A stretch of DNA of 64,000 bases, from positions 1-64,000 of the forward strand of contig NZ_JADFCO010000060.1 in assembly GCF_015356755.1 (NCBI RefSeq), given 5' to 3'. Under the pieces are notes generated by a model. The model had not been told where the DNA came from. It did not search any database and saw only the letters and a list, made by a program, of their open reading frames with translations. Origin of the DNA: Nonlabens antarcticus (GTDB taxonomy: Bacteria > Bacteroidota > Bacteroidia > Flavobacteriales > Flavobacteriaceae). Shown here piece by piece: positions 60,847 to 64,000 of this stretch; the first letter of the stretch is position 1; every line of letters begins with the position of its first letter. The position numbers and the translations under genes are program-made.

Positions 60847-62232
60847 ATGAGCGATAAAGGAATAACTACAATTGATCCAACTACAGGAGAAAAAATAAAA
60901 GACTACCCATTAATGAGTAGTGGCGAGATAAATAGTACCATTGAAAATTGCCATAAGGCCTTTAAAGAATGGAAATTAAAGTCACCTAAGGAACGTGGCG
61001 AGGTGCTAAAAAAAATAGGCCAAAAGTTAATAGAACATAAATCTGACCTTGCAAAACTGATGACCCAAGAAATGGGGAAATTATTAAAGCAATCGCATCA
61101 AGAAGTTAAACTGTGCGCAGGAATCTGTGACTACACCGCAGAAAACGGCCCAAAAGAACTCGCTGATGAAGACCGTGACTTACCAAATGGTGGCCGCGGG
61201 AGAATTGTGTACTCGCCTATAGGTGTGATCTACGGTATCCAGCCTTGGAATTATCCTGCTTACCAAGTTATAAGATATGCGATTGCCAACTTAATGGCAG
61301 GAAACGGTGTACTCTTAAAGCATGCAGAATCGGTTACAGGGTGTGGGCAGAAAATTCAAGAAATTTTTGAAGATGCTGGGTTGCCCAAAGGTTTGTTTGC
61401 CACATTAATTATAAATCATGATCAATCAAATGATGTGATCAAGCACGATCTAGTTAGAGGTGTTACCTTGACGGGAAGTCCTGGAGCTGGTGAGATAATT
61501 GGTGAACTTGCTGGGAAACATCTGAAGAAAACGGTGCTTGAACTAGGGGCAAACGATGCGTACATTGTTTTGGCAGATGCTGATATTGCAAAATCTGTAG
61601 AAGCTTGTGTTAAGGGAAGAATCTATAATAATGGTGAAACTTGTATTGCTGCAAAGCGTTTCGTAGTAGTTGACGCGGTTTACGATCAATTTAAGGAAGC
61701 TTTTGTAAAAGCCATGAAAGACATCAAACACGGTGATCCGACCAAGGATGGTGTAGATATAGGCCCGATGTCTCGAGAAGATTTAAGAGAAGGCCTGCAC
61801 AAACAAGTGACAGAAAGTATTAAAAAAGGAGCTAAATTATTGTGCGGCGGCGAGATGCCTAGCGGTAAGGGATTCTATTATCCGTCCACTGTTTTAGAAC
61901 ATGTAAAAGCAGGGCAGCCAGCTTATGATGAAGAACTTTTTGGTCCTGTAGCTTCCTTAATCAAAGCTAAAGATGCTGAGGATGCGATGCGCATTGCAAA
62001 CGACAGCTTGTTCGGTCTAGGTGGTGGAATCTTTACGGAAGATGAGGATGCAGCTTTTGAAATGGCGGCCAAACATTTTGATACGGGAATGGTATTTATC
62101 AACTCCTTCGGGCTTGCGCAACCTAATATGCCCTTCGGCGGTGTAAAACGTTCTGGTTATGGACGCGAGCACGGTGGCTTTGGTGTGAAGGAATTTGTAA
62201 ACGCTAAAGCGATCATGAGATTGGAGATGTAA
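60847..62232 (+). CDS. NAD(P)-dependent aldehyde dehydrogenase, succinate-semialdehyde type
   Basis: The 461-residue enzyme has PWNYPAYQVIRYAIANLMAGNGVLLKH as cofactor region, TLTGSPGAGEIIG, the catalytic Glu in TVLELGANDAYIVLADADI and the catalytic Cys in YNNGETCIAAKRFVVV. PFGGVKRSGYGREHGGFGV is the C-terminal motif. GabD/SAD-like; it oxidises succinate semialdehyde or a related aldehyde. A terminator follows. Cytoplasmic. Confidence 0.92.
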   Translation: MSDKGITTIDPTTGEKIKDYPLMSSGEINSTIENCHKAFKEWKLKSPKERGEVLKKIGQKLIEHKSDLAKLMTQEMGKLLKQSHQEVKLCAGICDYTAENGPKELADEDRDLPNGGRGRIVYSPIGVIYGIQPWNYPAYQVIRYAIANLMAGNGVLLKHAESVTGCGQKIQEIFEDAGLPKGLFATLIINHDQSNDVIKHDLVRGVTLTGSPGAGEIIGELAGKHLKKTVLELGANDAYIVLADADIAKSVEACVKGRIYNNGETCIAAKRFVVVDAVYDQFKEAFVKAMKDIKHGDPTKDGVDIGPMSREDLREGLHKQVTESIKKGAKLLCGGEMPSGKGFYYPSTVLEHVKAGQPAYDEELFGPVASLIKAKDAEDAMRIANDSLFGLGGGIFTEDEDAAFEMAAKHFDTGMVFINSFGLAQPNMPFGGVKRSGYGREHGGFGVKEFVNAKAIMRLEM

Positions 62233-62275
62233 TTTCCGGTTCTCAATTAAATTGAATTTGAAATTTATTTAGAGT

Positions 62276-62308
62276 AAAAAACCACGGCTGCGCCGTGGTT
62301 TTTTTTGA
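62276..62308 (+). terminator. intrinsic terminator of the aldehyde dehydrogenase gene
   Basis: AAAAACCACGGC-TGC-GCCGTGGTTTTTTTT; nine to twelve base pairs with an ideal T run. Confidence 0.92.
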
Positions 62309-62770
62309 CTTCCTGTTTCTTTCATCTTTTCAATTCAATGATTAGTATTGCATCATTTAATTTGAAATCGGCTGGTTAATTGACAGCCTTTGCGTTGTAG
62401 AAGTGTGCATAATCGTCGGATCGGTGTGCGATGTGAAATATGAGGTATGTGGTATGAGGTATGAGCTAAAATTTAAGAAATGGATAATTAAAAAATAAAT
62501 TTTATGTCACTAAATGCACATTAAAATTCTAGAATTGGTAAGTGGAAGGTAGAAAGTGAAAATTTAAAAAATCACCTTCAATCCAAATTAATGCTAGCAT
62601 GACGCTCCTACCCACTTTTAATTTATGCAGTAAACAGATAAAACAGAAATTTTCCCGAGAACTATAGGAAGTGGCCAAAATCAAATTTTGAAAAATTGGT
62701 AATAAAAATCAAAATTTGCGTAGCAGAAAGAGAGTGTAATCTGGTAACTGGTCACTAATAACTTAGAAAA
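62309..62770. other. gap without a recognised gene
   Basis: AT-rich spacer with a short repeated string (GATGTGAAATATGAGGTATGTGG, then TGAGGTATGAGC near 62430-62465). I see no supported gene or terminator. Confidence 0.5.
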
Positions 62771-63109
62771 TCATTCCAATGCTTCCAACTCCAACAAAGG
62801 ATCCCAAAACACCTCATCAAAATCCTGCACTTGGTCTTTATCAACCATAATTCCTTCACTTTCCAGCAGTTGCTGCATCAGATTTGTGCCTGGGAAATGA
62901 TGTTTTCCCGTCAACAATCCATTGCGGTTTACGACCCGCTGCGCGGGCACTTCTGGTCTGGAATGTGCTGCATTCATGGCATAACCTACCGCACGGCTAC
63001 TACGTGGCGTTCCCAGATATTTGGCAATCGCACCGTAGCTCGTGACCCGACCGGCTGGAATTTGTTCCACGACATCATAAACGCGTTTAAAAAAGTCCGC
63101 ATTTGCCAT
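62771..63109 (-). CDS. alkyltransferase-like (ATL/MGMT family) protein
   Basis: The 112-residue protein has the MGMT DNA-binding domain: VYDVVEQIPAGRVTSYGAIAKYLGTPRSSRAVGYAMNAA. Where methyltransferases have PCHR, this reads PAQRVVNRNG, so the alkyl-accepting Cys is replaced by Ala. ATLs of this type bind alkylated guanine and hand it to nucleotide-excision repair. Its start shares one base with the LysE stop (TAATG). Confidence 0.9.
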   Translation of the reverse strand: MANADFFKRVYDVVEQIPAGRVTSYGAIAKYLGTPRSSRAVGYAMNAAHSRPEVPAQRVVNRNGLLTGKHHFPGTNLMQQLLESEGIMVDKDQVQDFDEVFWDPLLELEALE

Positions 63110-63729
63110 TATGTGATTCTTATAAAGGTGAAAATGGCAATCGCCAGAGTCATTACTCCAAGTAAATAATTTATTTTTCTCGCAAAGGTGTCACTATCAA
63201 ATCCAAAGCGTTTGACGTATTTTATATAGGCACACAACATCAAAAAAGTTCCCAGCGTCGCTCCCAGAATAAATAAATGCGCCATGGGAAATTTAAAGGT
63301 AAAAGCACCACGGCCGGCAAGAAAAGCGCTAAATCCTATGTAAAACGGAATGGGAAACACATTTAACGCAGACAAAATAATTCCTTGCCCGAATAGCTTG
63401 TAATCTGCATTGTGGACTGGCTTTAAGGTAGGTTTTGTATCGAGCCGTGCGCGTATGAAAAAATAGACGGACAGTCCCACAAAAATGATGATCGCAAAAC
63501 GTTCCACCATCAACAACGCATCTGGATTGTTACTCAATAATTCAGAAAAAAAGACACCTATATAAACCTGGGCTATGACGACCAGTGAAGCGCCCATTGC
63601 AAAAATAATGGCAGCGCGCCGGCCTTGTTTTACACTGATTTTAGCCGCGGTTAAGTTCAGCAATCCTGGCGGTATGACACCTACAAAACCTATGGCAAAG
63701 CCAAAAATAAAGTGTAAAAAACTACTCAT
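63109..63729 (-). CDS. LysE-family transporter
   Basis: The 206-residue protein has about six helices with FGFAIGFVGVIPPGLLNLTAAKISVKQG, the LysE/RhtB signature, and ALNVFPIPFYIGFSAFLAG. It exports amino acids or related small molecules. It overlaps trmB by four bases (ATGA) and the ATL gene by one base. Confidence 0.88.
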   Translation of the reverse strand: MSSFLHFIFGFAIGFVGVIPPGLLNLTAAKISVKQGRRAAIIFAMGASLVVIAQVYIGVFFSELLSNNPDALLMVERFAIIIFVGLSVYFFIRARLDTKPTLKPVHNADYKLFGQGIILSALNVFPIPFYIGFSAFLAGRGAFTFKFPMAHLFILGATLGTFLMLCAYIKYVKRFGFDSDTFARKINYLLGVMTLAIAIFTFIRIT

Positions 63730-64000
63730 CCACGTAACTTGAACTTCATATAAGTAATAGGTTTGCCTATGTCAAGATACTGTTTTTCGTAGAAAGTCTG
63801 AGTTCCCACCACTTCGTCTGGCGCTTCTGTATTAGTGTAAATATTATGGTGCGCATATAAAATCTCTTCACCCATGCCCTCCAGAAGACCCAGCGTGTAG
63901 CCGTGCATGTATTCTGAGTCGGTTTTTAGGTGGATAATTCCGTCTGGTTTTAAGATCTGGCGGTATTTATCCAGGAATTCTGGATTTGTCATGCGGTGTT
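63726..64000 (-). CDS. trmB: tRNA (guanine-N7-)-methyltransferase TrmB, C-terminal part
   Basis: Partial: the reading frame continues past the window edge (codons HR precede the internal Met). HRMTNPEFLDKYRQILKPDGIIHLKTDSEYMHGYTL is the TrmB SAM-domain end, and TNTEAPDEVVGTQTFYEKQYL a typical C-terminus. It methylates G46 of tRNAs. First gene of the trmB-lysE-atl operon. Confidence 0.92.
   Translation of the reverse strand, partial: HRMTNPEFLDKYRQILKPDGIIHLKTDSEYMHGYTLGLLEGMGEEILYAHHNIYTNTEAPDEVVGTQTFYEKQYLDIGKPITYMKFKLRG

Noticed and set aside
1-64000. CRISPR array
   Set aside because: No regularly spaced direct repeats with unique spacers were found; the repeats seen are dispersed or palindromic.
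1-64000. insertion sequence or transposase gene
   Set aside because: No transposase, integrase or recombinase is encoded in the window, although the left 6 kb looks like part of an integrative element.

Overview
The window looks like chromosome of a marine Flavobacteriia bacterium (Bacteroidetes), most like Nonlabens or a near relative. Supporting features are Bacteroidetes-type promoter boxes (TAnnTTTG), many DUF families and lipoproteins of that phylum, an NTQ-type rhodopsin with the residue numbering of the Nonlabens chloride pump, and a 14-bp palindrome (GCTTTCGCGAAAGC) repeated 13 times between 9.7 and 58.6 kb. The genus is an inference from these marks, not a database result.

Region 1-6.4 kb is accessory and looks like one end of an integrative element. 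It holds a ParB-like protein, a DUF932 protein and a 64-residue protein, each preceded by a copy of the same ~150-bp leader. A VOC lipoprotein and an AraC regulator appear to be cargo. Three copies of a second ~120-bp repeat lie in the gaps. The region ends at a tRNA-3'-end-like sequence followed by a terminator, which is a plausible attachment site.

Region 6.7-9.7 kb is a light-driven ion pump operon: NTQ rhodopsin, DUF2254 membrane protein and Blh beta-carotene cleavage enzyme (retinal supply). Region 10.6-11.3 kb is an intact tRNA-Leu(UAG) followed by two damaged copies of its 3' end. These bracket a small GIY-YIG nuclease gene and are themselves split by copies of a 28-bp palindromic element.

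Region 11.5-19 kb has an M20 dipeptidase with a decayed 3' duplicate, then a BlaI repressor with three operators and three tandem BlaR1/M56-type genes, the last reduced to a lipoprotein. Region 19-30.6 kb holds housekeeping and envelope genes: DUF4407, O-methyltransferase, PAP2, TatA, M1 peptidase, DUF6702, PepE, three GNATs, VanY-type carboxypeptidase and M48 peptidase. Region 30.8-44.5 kb holds a 2187-residue alpha-2-macroglobulin with an embedded TonB plug, a TPR protein, a Mur ligase (Mpl-like), a zeta-toxin-like kinase with small overlapping partners, and a cyclase/DUF4230/MmcQ/MutS-like operon.

Region 44.6-49.1 kb is a coupled SGNH-SGNH(LysM)-MBOAT operon that looks like an O-acetylation system for peptidoglycan or another surface polymer. 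Region 50.5-58.5 kb is the most unusual part: two convergent, translationally coupled gene pairs. One pair is a class-A-beta-lactamase-like serine hydrolase with an Npt-type nucleotide transporter fused to HEAT-like repeats. The other is an exported dikinase with the domain order of glucan, water dikinase and a second serine hydrolase. Together they suggest an undescribed envelope system that uses nucleotides or phosphoryl transfer outside the cytoplasm. Region 58.7-64 kb has an acyl-CoA dehydrogenase, a repeat-rich gap, an aldehyde dehydrogenase and a trmB-lysE-atl operon cut by the window edge.
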